Source: Diphasiastrum complanatum (lineage: Eukaryota > Streptophyta > Lycopodiopsida > Lycopodiales > Lycopodiaceae). Taken from it: 64,000 nt of DNA. This document shows positions 1 to 12,559 of the stretch, one piece after another. The notes beneath the pieces were generated by a model that saw only the letters and a list, made by a program, of their open reading frames with translations, was not told where the DNA came from and did no database searches. Made by a program: the position numbers and the translations under genes. The stretch lies in the NCBI GenBank assembly GCA_029204225.1, contig CM055092.1:84908694-84972693 (forward strand). The letters are read 5' to 3'. How positions within the stretch are numbered: position 1 is the first letter of the stretch; each line of letters opens with the position of its first letter.

Positions 1-386
1 GGTAGAAAATCTACCAACATTGCCCTCTACCAAGCCTGTTGTAGGTTCCTCTGCAATATCAATTTAACTTCATCAGTCGGGCTCTTCAGTTGTTGATCTG
101 GTTCTCTTGCTCTTGAAAATTGGTTCCATTATTCAACTGCTGACCTTTGGTTAATCCTTCAGTGGAAGTCCAAGCCTAATGTCATGCCATCCTTGTTTGA
201 AACATCAATGAAATTTATCTTATCTCAAGGTTATACATAAAAAATAATTTGTTAGTCCATTGAGTGAATGGATTGCAGGACAATGTTGGTCATAAAATAA
301 ACATGGGCTATTGGATTCTGTTAAGGATAAACAAGGTGGAGAAGGAATGGAGGGGTCAGTGTTAGGTGTATATTGGTAGGGTGTAG
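1..386. other. no gene recognised
   Basis: No convincing coding frame or RNA gene is visible here. The stretch lies downstream, on the minus strand, of a degraded Gypsy accessory ORF and is probably more of the same decayed element, but I cannot support a specific assignment. Confidence 0.4.
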
Positions 387-1070
387 TCAGGTAGCGGTCT
401 CAAGTGATCTTCCCATGTCGTGTTCATCTCGATCTTCCTTCTTTTCTGGATGAGCTAGCCCTACTTGTACATTGCATGTAGTGCTCCAAAACTGGTTCAC
501 CTTTTCTAGAATCTTTTGTAAGTCCTGCTGCATCTTTTGAGTTTGATTTTGAGACTCCGGTAGCTTCTTTTCACAATGGTCTTGGTAAGTTTTGGTATTG
601 GCCTTGTGGGCTACATACCTTTGGATCAACTCCACGTACCTCTACATCCTGATGGCCTCTCCAGGTGGTGGCACTGCTGCAATGTCGTCGGGTCTAACTT
701 GGACTAGCTTATCTGTTGTGGTTGTCAACCGGTGGTGTTTGATGTATGCTTGTGTGTCTTGTTGCTTGAGATGGTCTCGTAGCTGCAAGAAGCCTTGAAT
801 CTATTGTTGAATCAACCCTTACAGCTTCTGACTTCTTGGCTCATCCTCTGCAGCTCGTATCCTTTTTTCTTTGAGCTCTGCCTGGCAAGCCTCCAGGTCC
901 TTAGCCTTGTCGATTAATTGGTCAGTCAGTTCTTCATTCTGACTTATCAACCAGTGCAAATGGAAGGATGTCTCGGCATGCGCAAGGGGATGATCACGTA
1001 TGGAAGTTAATGCATGATAATTCATGATAATCTGAGAATAAAGATACATGCAATTATATACATCGAACAA
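387..1070 (-). pseudogene. degraded coiled-coil accessory ORF of a Gypsy element (ORF X-like)
   Basis: Read on the minus strand, the frame is open except for a few stops, for example after RSQKL near 819 and a TAG before RYVELIQRY near 630. The product is rich in Glu, Lys and Gln with heptad-like patterning (LISQNEELTDQL, then LEACQAELKEK), then a Pro-rich linker and a second coiled-coil stretch (QKMQQDLQKILEKV). The layout of coiled coil, Pro-rich turn and second helix resembles ORF X at 25373-27262. A Gypsy RT fragment on the same strand lies upstream at 3690-4122, so the order RT then accessory ORF is the same in both loci. Homology to ORF X is an inference from composition and a few shared positions; an alignment was not run. 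No enzymatic motif is visible. Confidence 0.5.
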
Positions 1071-1137
1071 TTAGAGACATAGTGAACTAAGCATTGAGTG
1101 TCTATGCAATAGTCTTGGTCATCTTAGCATTGTATTA

Positions 1138-1977
1138 TTAGTCTTCATACTGAAGGTTTCCTGCTTGCTTTGGTTTTTCCTTGCCTTGTTCCGCCAAGAA
1201 TTTACGACATTCACACTTCCAATGGCCCTTTTTACCACAATGGAAGCACTTGTCTTTCTTCTTGGTCTTACTGGAAGATCCCTCATCCTCCTGAGTTTTG
1301 GCAAATTGTTGCTTAGACTTCTTTTTGCCCTTGCCCTTGCCTTGTTTTTGGCATGTCGCAAGTGCCTGATCGTCAGTATTTTGACGTCTAGCTTTCACCA
1401 TTTCTCGTCGTTGCTCTTCCTGCATCAAGATTCCTGTGAGCTCGTCAAAGGTTGGCAATCTTTCTCTTGATGCTATTTTGCTTACGAACATCTGATAGGA
1501 TTCTGCAATGCCGCACAATGCATTGTGCACTAGCTCCACATCATGTATGCGCTCGCCAATAGAATGCAGTTCATCTCTCATTGTCTTGATTCTGGTCATG
1601 TACGTCTGAATGTGCTCTCCTTGTTCCATGTGGGCACTATTCAACTTTGACTTCAGAAGCATGATTCTTGACGGATTTGACGTCTCGAACTGCTCCTTTA
1701 GCACATCCCATGCCTGTCTGGCTGTAACATCATCACAAATGTGGGTAATGATGTGATCCTTCACTGACAAGTTAATGAAGGTTAAAGCTTTCCTCATCTT
1801 TTTGTCGAACACTTTGATATCCGCTTCATTTGATGGCCTTCTCTCATCACCTGTGACAACTTCCCACACATCTTTCTCCATCATTATGTTTTTCATTTTG
1901 AATTTCCACACTGCATAGTTGGACATCCCGTCCAATTTGTCCCTTTCACTCTAAATGGACTCTCCCATGTTTGCCAT
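1138..1977 (-). pseudogene. Copia gag, element A, with premature stop
   Basis: The minus-strand frame opens at ATG 1977-1975 (MANMGESI), is cut by an in-frame TAG at 1953-1951, and then continues uninterrupted through a UBN2-type Copia gag: KLDGMSNYAVWKFKMK, then [13 protein letters not shown], then the ERLPTFDELTGILMQEEQRR block. It ends in a single CCHC zinc knuckle, CFHCGKKGHWKCEC, with all four ligands intact (CX2CX4HX4C). Gag would form the cytoplasmic particle and bind element RNA. No protease or pol follows, so A is truncated 3' of gag. The only clear lesion is the stop. Downstream on the minus strand is a Gypsy ORF X-like relic rather than Copia pol. Confidence 0.85.
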
Positions 1978-3425
<1,448 letters not shown>

Positions 3426-3438
3426 GGCTCTGATACCA
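3426..3438 (-). promoter_or_regulatory. primer binding site of Copia A (initiator-Met tRNA)
   Basis: The minus strand reads TGGTATCAGAGCC, the classic plant Copia PBS complementary to the 3' end of initiator-Met tRNA. It fixes the orientation of element A and places its 5' LTR immediately to the right. Confidence 0.9.
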
Positions 3439-3440
3439 AC

Positions 3441-3675
3441 TTAGAATTTGCTTTGCACATAAACACAGATCATACTACACAATAACACAGATAGAAAACA
3501 CTCTCCACAGTAAGCTCACATAGCAACTGTATTTCTCAAAATGAAATTACACTGTACATATAGTTGTTTACTCAGGCAACCCATGCATGAGCCAGATTGC
3601 CATTGGCAGGACGCGTGTCCCGTCGACTTGCCTCATGGCGAGGCCAACTGATAGGACCCACAGTACAGTAGCACA
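3441..3675 (-). repeat. 5' LTR of Copia A
   Basis: The stretch between the PBS and a TGTGCTACTG boundary (minus strand, at 3675). Short for an LTR (about 235 bp). There is no second copy in the window to confirm its ends; the boundary is inferred from the PBS on one side and the start of an unrelated Gypsy fragment on the other. Confidence 0.6.
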
Positions 3676-3689
3676 ATGATTCTACTTTA

Positions 3690-4122
3690 ATTCTAGCTCT
3701 ATAACTATCGGCAATACCCATTCTGTGTGCTCAATTTCATAAATGAAATTTGCATCCATTAGCTTCTGCAACTCCTGCTTGATTAGCTCTTTATAATTCG
3801 GATTGCAGCGGTAGTAACGACTCACCTTGGGGACTACTCCATCCGCCAAGGGTATGGTGTGTTGGACTACTGTTGGTGGGATGCCCTTAAGATCACTATA
3901 ACTCCAGGAAAAACAATCTTTATACTCCACCAACAATGACCATAGTCTCTTGAACTGTGTGGGCGTTAACTGCTCTCCCACATGCACTATCTTTTCTTCT
4001 TCACCTGGCTTGGCAAGTTTCATCGACTGTGTTCATGCTGGTCCCTCAAAGACTTGTTCCGTTGGTGCCTGACTTTGATCAGGTTCTCATTGGGCTTGCA
4101 ACATCATAATTACCCCCAAATA
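3690..4122 (-). pseudogene. Ty3/Gypsy pol fragment, N-terminal reverse transcriptase
   Basis: Minus-strand frame with PGEEEKIVHVGEQLTP, then the linker and first RT block (FSWSYSDLKGIPP, VQHTIPLADG, KVSRYYRCNPNYKEL, QELQKLMDANFIYEIEHTEWV). It breaks off before the RT catalytic YxDD. The upstream portion to about 4122 still matches the linker of Gypsy G at 18680-18790 at the nucleotide level. Unlike G, this copy retains the normal RT continuation after LMD, so it serves as the undeleted reference for the G deletion. The left break coincides with the LTR of Copia A, suggesting A inserted into this Gypsy element. Confidence 0.8.
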
Positions 4123-4212
4123 TACTCCCATGCTAGCTATTTCTGTACCTTCTTTTGAATAGGACAAACTCATTCCTACTGCTCCTTTTGTAGGATGCCT
4201 ACATGCCCCGTC

Positions 4213-4216
<4 letters not shown>

Positions 4217-4243
<27 letters not shown>
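4217..4243. repeat. (GA)n microsatellite
   Basis: About 13 GA units followed by imperfect GTGTGA repeats. It lies just beyond the Gypsy fragment, in non-coding sequence. Confidence 0.95.
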
Positions 4244-4248
<5 letters not shown>

Positions 4249-4940
4249 GTGTGTGAGAGAATGTGAAAGAGTGTGAGAGATCCAAGAGGGTTTTGAGCTT
4301 CAAAAATCCTCCAATCCAAAATTTAGCATAGCCTCCTTGAGCCAACGCTTCATTCTTCTTTTCCAAATCACATGTACACAAGAACAAACAATAGGGAAGA
4401 GCTTGGATGCAAAATTATAGAATTCTCTTGGTAGTAGGGTGCATTTCCACTTATATAGAGAGTGGAGAGTCATTCCAAAGTGAGTGAGGTGTCAAGGTCA
4501 AGTGCATGAGGTGTGGGAAAGACTCCAATTGGACTTAAGGTGAAGTGGAGTGCATGGATGAGGAGGTGTATTAGTTAGAGAGGGTGAATTGGTGAGGTGT
4601 ACAAGTTTGGGAGGGTTTTTATGATTATTTGGCATATGAAGTGAGAGTGTAGGAGGGCTCCCCATTCTAGGTGTCAAATAGCCTAGAATGCATGTGGCAA
4701 AGTAGGTGGGTGGTAGGTGGTACAAGGCTTACTCTTGACTTTTATTTACATAGAGTTTTTCATTGTCACAACTTGGGAATTCACCCAACTACAATCTTCC
4801 TAGGGAAAAGCCACACTATATGCCCATCTTGTTTAGCATAATAGTCATCAATTCCTAAGCCCTTTTTTCTAGAGGTTGCCCATCCTCAATCATGGTGGAA
4901 AGGGTCAATAGGGTGATCAGACCCTTGGCCTATTCCTATT

Positions 4941-5024
4941 CTTTATAGACTCCTATGAGCCTTCATTATAGACTTAGAAATAAGCCTTCTTTATAGACTC
5001 CTCTGAGCCTTCATTATAGACTCG
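4941..5024. repeat. imperfect tandem duplication, period 48 bp
   Basis: The 36-bp block beginning CTTTATAGACTCC occurs at 4941-4976 and again at 4989-5024 with about three differences, both carrying GAGCCTTCATTATAGACT. Confidence 0.85.
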
Positions 5025-5046
5025 TCAATAGTCTTGAGCTTTGAAA

Positions 5047-5213
5047 GCTTCTTGTTCCGATTCTTGTTCTTTTGGCACTTTCATGAGTACCTGCACATAC
5101 CCTCAAAGAGAGGTCAATACTTAAGCCAAGAGGGCTTCTTATTCTTGTTCTGGTTCTTCAGGTACTTTTGTGAGTACTTGCACATACCTTCAAAGAAAGG
5201 TTAGTATTCATAC
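5047..5213. repeat. imperfect tandem duplication, period ~87 bp
   Basis: Two copies, 5047-5123 and 5134-5213, share GCTTCTT, then TTCTTGTTCT, GAGTAC, TGCACATACC and TCAAAGA blocks, with several substitutions and small indels. Confidence 0.8.
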
Positions 5214-5548
5214 CATTAGATATGGCTCACACTAGATTCTTAGTTCTATAGATAGTAATACCTGCATACTCAAATTATTAGAGCAGTAAATTCATACAAT
5301 ATCCAAAAATAATAATGGTCATTGGTAGATTCATGTCATGAAAGTCTTTGTGATGGAAGATGGGAAAGTTCTTATTACTTTAAGGCAATTTGTCTCTACA
5401 AACTACATTGTGCAGCAAGCTATTGAAGTCAACTAGCTCACATGAAGATAGAGTGGGTTCCAAGAGGCTTGATTAGATCACCTAAGGACTCCTCTCTTGC
5501 ATAGTACAAATGCCAATTCCTTGTCTCAGTAATAAATATAGCCCTAAT

Positions 5549-6033
5549 TGTTATGGCCATATTCAGCTAAGGACATGGAATAGTCCTAATATGGTAGACT
5601 GGCCCTCCAGTGTTCGAGACTATTGGTCACGCCTAGATTTTATTCGACGTCGAGGCTTGTTGGTGACTAATAATCTTGAGAGGACCCAAACACTCCTAAT
5701 TAAGACATAGGAGTAGTGCATGTACGTGTGACTGATATAGGTAGGAGGTATGCATGAAGAGCTGTGACCTATTTATAGTTGACCTGCATGGGGATTGCAT
5801 GGGTTCATGCATAGGATCCTACTCTCTATATATTTGAGGTAGTGATTATTCTGTCGACGACTTTGGTCTAGGTCACCAGTTGAGCTCTTCTCCTCTTGCT
5901 ATCACATGGCATGGCTTGGGGGCTAGATCCAAGAGAATTCTCCAGGAGGGATCTAGGCTGGGTCGTTTTGCTCCACAATCTCTCTCGTGTTTTCATATCC
6001 TCATCTTAGGGGTTTTCCCTAGTGGTCATTACA
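5549..6033 (+). repeat. 5' LTR of the non-autonomous element
   Basis: 485 bp, starts TGTTATGGCC and ends GTCATTACA. A TATA-like CTATATATTT at about 5826 may be the promoter core. It aligns along its whole length with 8731-9205. Confidence 0.95.
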
Positions 6034-6035
6034 TC

Positions 6036-6048
6036 GGTATCAGAGCCT
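6036..6048 (+). promoter_or_regulatory. primer binding site
   Basis: GGTATCAGAGCCTGG begins two bases after the LTR end; it matches the initiator-Met tRNA PBS with the leading T changed to C. Confidence 0.85.
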
Positions 6049-8717
6049 GGCTAAGATGCGGTTTTGGATGGGATGGAGAGAAATTCTACATCAAATTGGA
6101 ATGGGAATGCACTTGGATTCAAATCCCGGATGGAGTGCTATTTTTTCAAGGAAAATTGAGTCTGAAATACTAATCCATATGTGATGCATGCTTTTCACAC
6201 TTGGTGGTAGAGTGCTCTTCTCCTTGTTTGATTTTTTTAGAGATGCTATGGAGTAGTGTGGAATTCATACTTATTTTCAGGTAGCCTTGAAAAAGCTTTC
6301 ATTTGAAGTAGAATGATATGCATGAGTAGATCCACTTCTTAGTCTAAATCTGTTTTTTGAATGAACAATTTGCATGAATCCATAATGCTTAGACAAATTA
6401 AATTCATATTAGTAGCAGTTGGTTTGTTGATAGATTGGTGTGAATCAATGTATCTTGAATGACTGAACTAATTGTTGTTGTGAATCTTGAATTCAGTGTT
6501 TGCATGTAGAGGATTTGAGCTATTTACTAGAATGATCCTCTTGTATTTCATGCAAATCTGTAAAACATAGAATGGAAATGGCAAGTTTCCCATTCTCTAG
6601 GAAAACAGATGTAGAGTCGGATTATGGATGCATGCAGTTAAAACCCTATGAAGCCTTCCTTGAAATGTTGCTCACTACTTCTGAAGAGTGGTAATCCTGT
6701 GGTTTGAACCTAGAAACATGCTTTGAATCTTTCTTCCAAAACTTGTTTTTAACATTAGTGACCTTTGGACAGCTGTTAATGGTGTTAGTCTGCTGAGGAC
6801 TTCTTTGGAAGCTATATCCATTATGTGGATTAACCTGTAGTAGACAAAAAAAAGTAATTATTGTTACAGATGATGGGTTGAACTTTTGGATGCCTGCATG
6901 TGACAGACTCAACTCATTACTCTGGTATTTGAATGTTTGCCAAGAAGGGTAAAAGCGTGCTACTCTACCAATTGCATAAAGTCAAGTTGCAGCTTGGAAA
7001 CATACATGTTTCCTAGTGAAGGTCGCATTGTGTAGATGCCAAGAGATGTAGCTAAACACATTTGTTTGTTGAAGCCCTGATTGGCATCTATGGGAAGGCA
7101 TTGGCTGTTTCTGAGGGAGTTGTTTTGGTGGGTTTAGAAATCGCAGGTAGGATCAAACTAGTGAGATTCTGAAGCCGCAATAGGCTTGATTCTTCTTGGT
7201 GATGGCAAAAGTTTGCTCATTTGTGATGAATGGTGTGAAAAGGAGCGTGAATCAAATACCCTGATGTGCTTTCGATGAGAGGGGGAGTGAGCTTTGATCG
7301 ATGGCAGTTGGGATAGTCACGAGGCTGGTGGATTTGTAAAGCTGATTTGCCTTTTTGAAACACTTAACTAAAAACTATTTGTTTTGTGTGTATTGCTTGT
7401 AAGACACATAGTTTATGAGTCATTCGGATTCATTAAAAAAATTGTGTGCATAGGATACTGAATTCTTGGATGAGTATTTCTCAATTGAAGAATAGACTTA
7501 ACACATTAGTGATAGTATCCCTGGGAGCTCAATTGGATACCGGATCCTAATGGTTCCAAGAATGGTAAACTGAATTTTTGGAATTCAGCAGAACTTTGTA
7601 ATCTCTAGATGTTGTTCTAGGTGATTGTGTAAAGTTTATGATGTTAAAGACAAATGTTATATAAGTCTTTAACTACCTTGTTGATTGTTGAATTTGGAAC
7701 TCATAATTTGATTAAGAATCGGATTGGAAGAATATTCTTGGAATCCAATGATTTTCCTTGTGAAAAAAGGTTCCAGAATGATTCTTATATTTCTTGAGTG
7801 GTATGGTGTGCATGTACTCCAGTATCTTTCAGTGATTAAGTATGGTTTTAGAATCCTGAGAATTATGATTGACGAGTCATAAGATTCTAAATGTTTATGA
7901 TTGACGGATCATAAATAGATACTTAAAGGTCATTAGAAGATTATAAGGAAATGTGAGAATGAGTAATTCTTGACTAATTGGGAGAGTCAAGAATTTAGAT
8001 CTATTATTTGAGCTCTAAATTTCTATATTTAACCACGTACTTGAGATTGTGTGGATCTCACAGGCATTTTCATTAAGTATTTGCATACTTATGAGGAATT
8101 TGCTTACCTTACAAAATGTAGTCTATAAGTGCTTGTGTACAAAGTTTAGTATATATCTCCAGATTTATAGGAGATAGATAAATCTATTAAGATACGAATA
8201 GTTGCTGATTTCTTACATGTGATGCTCGAAATGGGGCTGTTAACTCATTAGAGTAACTGCAGTACTCTGAGTTATATTTGTCTGAGACTTGATGGATCTC
8301 TTAGAGATTTTAGATGAGTGAATTGTGGAATTTTAGAATATTTGTATATTCTAAGAATATTTGTACCAAGAAGCCTTATTTTCTACAAGATAATTGAAAT
8401 GGAATTTCTTCAACTTTTGGATTTGATTTCTGAAATAAGGTAAGTCACCCAGTGTTTTATGTAATTGAGATTACATGAAGGTGATAAATTCTTCTTTTGG
8501 ATAAGATCAACCCATTTGGAAAATTTATAGCTTAGTGTCTTTGGGAATTTGAATCAGTATTCATGAGTAGAGGCAAGCAATTTTGAAATTGTTACATCTC
8601 CGAATGTCTTATTTAGATGGAAAGATCAAACTAAGAATAATGAATCATGGGCAAGTTTTCAAAGCTTAAGGAATAGCTTTATGTTTCTTTTTTTCATTCT
8701 GAGGACAGAACCTATTT
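6049..8717 (+). other. non-coding interior of the non-autonomous element
   Basis: AT-rich, stop-dense in all frames. No retroelement domains were recognised. Nothing resembling a captured host exon was recognised either. Confidence 0.7.
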
Positions 8718-8730
8718 AAGAGAGGAAGAA
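8718..8730 (+). promoter_or_regulatory. polypurine tract
   Basis: AAGAGAGGAAGAA lies directly against the TG of the 3' LTR, the expected position of the plus-strand primer. Confidence 0.85.
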
Positions 8731-9205
8731 TGTTACGGCCATATTCAGCTAAGGACATGGAATAGTCCTAATATGGTAGACCGGCCCTCCAGTGTTCGAG
8801 ATTATTGGTCATGCCTAGATTTTATTCCACGTCGAGGCCTGTTGGTGACCAATAACCTTGAGAGGACCCAGACACTCTAATTGAGACATATGTAGTAGTG
8901 CATGTATGTGTGACTGATATAGGCAGGAGGTATGCATGAAGAGTTGTGACCTATTTATAGTTGACTTGCATGGGGATTGCATGGGTTCATGCACATGATC
9001 CTACTCTCTATATATTGAGGTAGTGATTATTCCGTTGACGACTTTGGTCTAGGTCACCAGCTCTTCTCCTCTTGCTATCACATGGCATGGCTTGGGGGCT
9101 AGATCCAGGAGGATTCTCCAGGAAGTTGATTGGGTGGTTTTGCTCCACAATCTCTCTTGTGTGTTCCTATCCTCATCTTAGGGGTTTTCCCTAGTGGTCA
9201 TTACA
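8731..9205 (+). repeat. 3' LTR of the non-autonomous element
   Basis: 475 bp, starts TGTTACGGCC and ends GTCATTACA, then the CTAAT target duplication. It differs from the 5' copy by roughly 30 substitutions plus small indels. Confidence 0.95.
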
Positions 9206-10484
9206 CTAATGGTAATAAAGATTTTTTAAAATACATATATTTCTGATGTAGTGATTCAACAAAGCTCAACTAAGATCTATTATGTCCCAAGGAGTATTAT
9301 TTTCAGCGATTTTACTTCAAGTTATGAGTCTAGGCTTTTAGTGACTATAGGATCATATAATAGTCCACTAGAGGCTAAATTGCTTGTAGCGAAGGTGACT
9401 AAGGCCTTTCATATCTTCTACACAACCAAAAGCAAGAAAATTGAACACACTACGTCAAGATCATATATTTATATATACAAACACATAATTTGAATGTTAA
9501 ACTTCTATTTTCTAACGTATGGCACATATGTTAACATCGTCTAGAACAATTACTACATGCCTTTTAATTACCTCTTGCAAAGAAGAAACTACCTCCCATT
9601 TAACTAAATCCCAGTCTAAAATTATTCACTATTTATTTTATGAGATGCACCATAGGTACTCATGGAATGAAGATTCTATAATAGCTTGATATTGGATCTC
9701 CTTAAGTATTTTGGCATGCAAGGCTTCCTATGAGTACTTGAGGATTATTATATTAGTTTGCAAAAATCCTTTCTTGCCCATGTGCATTATATCTCCCTTT
9801 GTGACGGTTGTGTAAATGTTGTAGGTTATGCATTGATCTTTGGGGTCTATTGTGCTTTTGCAACAACCAATGTCAAAGCCAAATTAAAGATGGAAACAAT
9901 GACACACACCAATTTTAAGAATGTAGAGCAAGAAATGAAACTTTAGGTCCAGTGAAACAAAAATGAGAAATTTATCCAAGATCAAATATGTTGAAGAATA
10001 GAAATGTATGATGAATGATACAACTCAACAGATTCAAACAAGTGTGAAAATTTTGATACCCAGTTCTATATGATTAGATAAATGCAACTACCTATTAGTT
10101 TTATAATTGTATTTTTTTTTTCACAAATTCAATATCATGCTAATGATGCTATCAGATGATTGATCTAGCCTACTATTCAAAACAAGTTGACGCATCATAG
10201 ACAACCATGGTTGTTCTGATAGATAGTAGTTAGTTCAATTAGTCAATTAGCAGTGTGCAATAAGGAATGTACAGAATAATATAGAACCAACAAAGATTGT
10301 GCACTGAACCATCAATCTTGAACTGAATGAACTAGTATGAACCATGTCAGAGATAATGTAGAAATAAAAGAGATAGTTTAGTAATTGACATTCATGCATT
10401 AAATATTTTTGGAATGATCCTTGAAAGGTATCTCCTTCAATAATTAAAGTATAGTATACATTGATATAAAGCATTCATGTGTTG
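9206..10484. other. no gene recognised
   Basis: AT-rich sequence. Short open frames have no recognisable domains. Nothing supports a gene or RNA here. Confidence 0.4.
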
Positions 10485-10626
10485 ATTCAAGCCACTAATA
10501 CTTGATCCAATGTTTATGTAAGAATTACAGATGGGAAGATCATCATTGTAGCTGTATATGTGGACGACACTTTGATACTCTCTGCAAAACTGGAGAGCTT
10601 ATTGTTGAGGTGAAGTATGACATCTC
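10485..10626 (+). pseudogene. Copia H reverse transcriptase, left part of split copy
   Basis: The frame encodes SNVYVRITDGKIIIVAVYVDD followed by TLIL, the Copia RT catalytic YVDD block. A small indel follows, then KYDIS, where it is cut by Copia M. The remainder of the same gene resumes at 28441 with SKLFEIADLGEAKCYLG. The breakpoint is flanked by ATCTC on both sides (10622-10626 and 28441-28445). Sequence is close to Copia P at 52070-51990 (minus). Left of about 10485 the element is truncated. Confidence 0.85.
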
Positions 10627-11942
10627 TGATGGGCAAGGGAGATAGAAGAACGCGAACAGAGAAGAGAGCAGAAATATTGCAAAACAGCTCTCCCATTCTA
10701 ATCAGCTGCTAGGTGCAAAAACAGTCTAATAGACAGCTTATACTAAAGATAATCACAGCCTTATGCGTTTCACCAAAGAGATTAGAGATGGTTTGTGTGT
10801 GGTACTACCGAAATCAGATTCAATGTGATGTATAGTTCTGAAATAAATGGAGGAGCAGTATGATATCGCGAGTTTTTCAAGCGTCAAAGACAACCATCGT
10901 CTGATCAGAAATTGAGGAGTCGTAGACGTCCATGTTCTAATCAGAGTGAGTAAAACAAGCGCGATCAAATAGCAATGAAAGGGCATTCTATCACAACAAG
11001 CATTCATCTACGTTGTACACAGATAAAAACGTGTTGCTGTTATATTACACTGAAGCACAATACAAATAGCAATTGCAACCAAAAATGATGGCGTAATTGG
11101 GAGGCTCAAATGATGTGTCCCATGGACGGAGCAACCGCTAATCTGTGCTTGGATGATCTATTTATAGATTTCATCCATGTATTAATTACAGTGAATGCTT
11201 GTCAACTAATTAGGAAAGTAATTGTACTTGGAAGTATATGGCTTTTGTGATAACTATACGCAGTATATATGGTCAATAATTCAGCATCGTTGACGAAAAC
11301 GAGGATGTCACTAGAACGTTCCTCGTTTATTTTAGGCAACCTTCGAGATTTTTCTCTCTTCGCATTTTTTGCAAGAAGTCGAAGGTGCCCTCAAAAAGAC
11401 AGTGATGTCTTTAAATCAGTTTAACGCATGAAAATAAATGACCTTTGGGATTTTCTCTCTCTTCGCATTTTTCACAAAGAGCCGAAGGTGTGTTAAAAAC
11501 AGTTAAACTTTTGAACTATGCAAGGTTTCGCATTTTGGAAAAATGCGAAAAAGTCGAAGTTGTTGAAAACATAGTGTATTTCTGCAGACTATTGAAAAAG
11601 TAATGTATTTATGCAGACTTGTTTTAAATGCAAGTTTTGTGAAAGTCCTTGAATATGGCCAAGTCTTCAATGACTTCAAGTTATTAAACTTAACATCTGA
11701 ACTTTGAGATTATGATAGGATTGGTTACCCTTTGCTGGAGATCAGTCGGAAGCCCGTTGTAGAAGTTCTTCAAATAAATTGGCTGTCTAAGTTTGTGATT
11801 CCTGCAGTATCAGATGAGCAGACGTAGAACCAAAGTTGGTTTCACCTGGCCCTAGATCAATGATCAATAAACATGCAGGAAGAATCATGAAATAGAAATT
11901 AGTCATTCACCAAGGAGGCAACTTTGGGCTTAATTTCCAACA
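10627..11942 (-). repeat. 3' LTR of Copia M
   Basis: 1316 bp. The minus strand starts TGTTGGAAATTAAG at 11942 and ends near CCCATCA at 10627. It matches 13275-14573 along its length, including a cluster of CTTCGCATTTT hairpins (see findings). Confidence 0.93.
11159..11166 (-). promoter_or_regulatory. TATA box in LTR of Copia M
   Basis: The minus strand reads CTATAAATAGA. The same sequence occurs at 13863-13870 in the other LTR. Its position within the U3 to R portion is consistent with an LTR promoter. Confidence 0.55.
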
Positions 11943-11952
11943 GTCCCCCTTA
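11943..11952 (-). promoter_or_regulatory. polypurine tract of Copia M
   Basis: The minus strand reads TAAGGGGGAC directly before the TGTTGG of the 3' LTR, a typical Copia PPT. Confidence 0.9.
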
Positions 11953-12120
11953 AGGTCATGGTTGGTGCCTTGGTATCTTTGTCAGGTTTAGCTTGTTGAA
12001 GAATTTTTGGTGCTTGATCATGGGAAGCGCTTTGGTGAAGATGTCTACGACCATTTCTGTTGTGGAGCAGTATTGAAGGATCAATTGCCCTGAGAAAACT
12101 TTCTCTCAAATGAACTGATA

Positions 12121-12470
12121 CTAAATTTCTATGTGTTTGGATTTGCCATGAAATATAGGATTCAGTGACAGTGAAATACAGCTCAACTTGTCACACAGAA
12201 TGGTGGTAGCATTAAACTGAGTGTGATGTAAGTCATAAAATAATAACCTGATCCATACAGCTTCTTTTGAAGCTTGACATGTTGCGATGTACTCTACCTC
12301 TATCGAAGAAAGCGCAACTGATTTCTGCTTCCTTGAGTTCCACAAAATTGCCCCCCCTGCCAGATAGAAACTAAACCCGAAGGTAGATTTTCTAGTCGAG
12401 ACTGTTCCTCCTCAATCTAAGTCGGAGTAGCCTCACAAGACGAGTGGGTCAATAGCATTTCCATCATAAC
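12121..12470 (-). pseudogene. Copia M RNase H fragment
   Basis: The minus-strand frame carries the Copia RNase H signature: GYSDLD, RKSTFGFSFYLAGG, WNSRKQKSVALSSIEVEY, then ASKEAVWIR and GKSKHIEI. Two in-frame stops interrupt the upstream part near GYSDLD. The frame begins abruptly next to gag sequence, marking the right edge of an internal deletion that removed protease, integrase and RT. Confidence 0.85.
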
Positions 12471-12559
12471 ATAAAATGTGATCTAAACTTTCCCACCATG
12501 CTCACCTTGAGTGTGAGGCTTCTGATGTTGTTGCTGTACTTGATTTTTGTCCTTGGAAA

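Larger units (their letters stand above)
4244..5543. other. intergenic, no gene recognised
   Basis: AT-rich sequence without a convincing frame. It contains two local tandem duplications, listed separately. The right end is the target of the LTR element at 5549-9205. Confidence 0.5.
5549..9205 (+). mobile_element. complete non-autonomous LTR retrotransposon (TRIM/LARD-like)
   Basis: Bounded by two direct LTRs and by a perfect 5-bp target duplication CTAAT (5544-5548 and 9206-9210). The LTRs begin TGTTA and end TTACA. A PBS follows the 5' LTR and a purine tract precedes the 3' LTR. The 2.7-kb interior has no frame resembling gag, protease, integrase, RT or RNase H; the longest open frames are under 100 codons and most lie within the LTR. 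It must have been mobilised in trans by an autonomous Copia-type partner, since its PBS is of the initiator-Met class. Its size lies between typical TRIMs and LARDs. LTR divergence of about 6% by eye indicates an old insertion. Confidence 0.95.

Noticed and set aside
4498-4725. Pro/Thr-rich minus-strand ORF
   Set aside because: Low complexity, no motif, no homologous copy in the window.
5880-6173. 97-codon plus ORF at the 5' LTR of the non-autonomous element
   Set aside because: It spans the LTR end and PBS, has no gag features and is not open in the 3' LTR copy.
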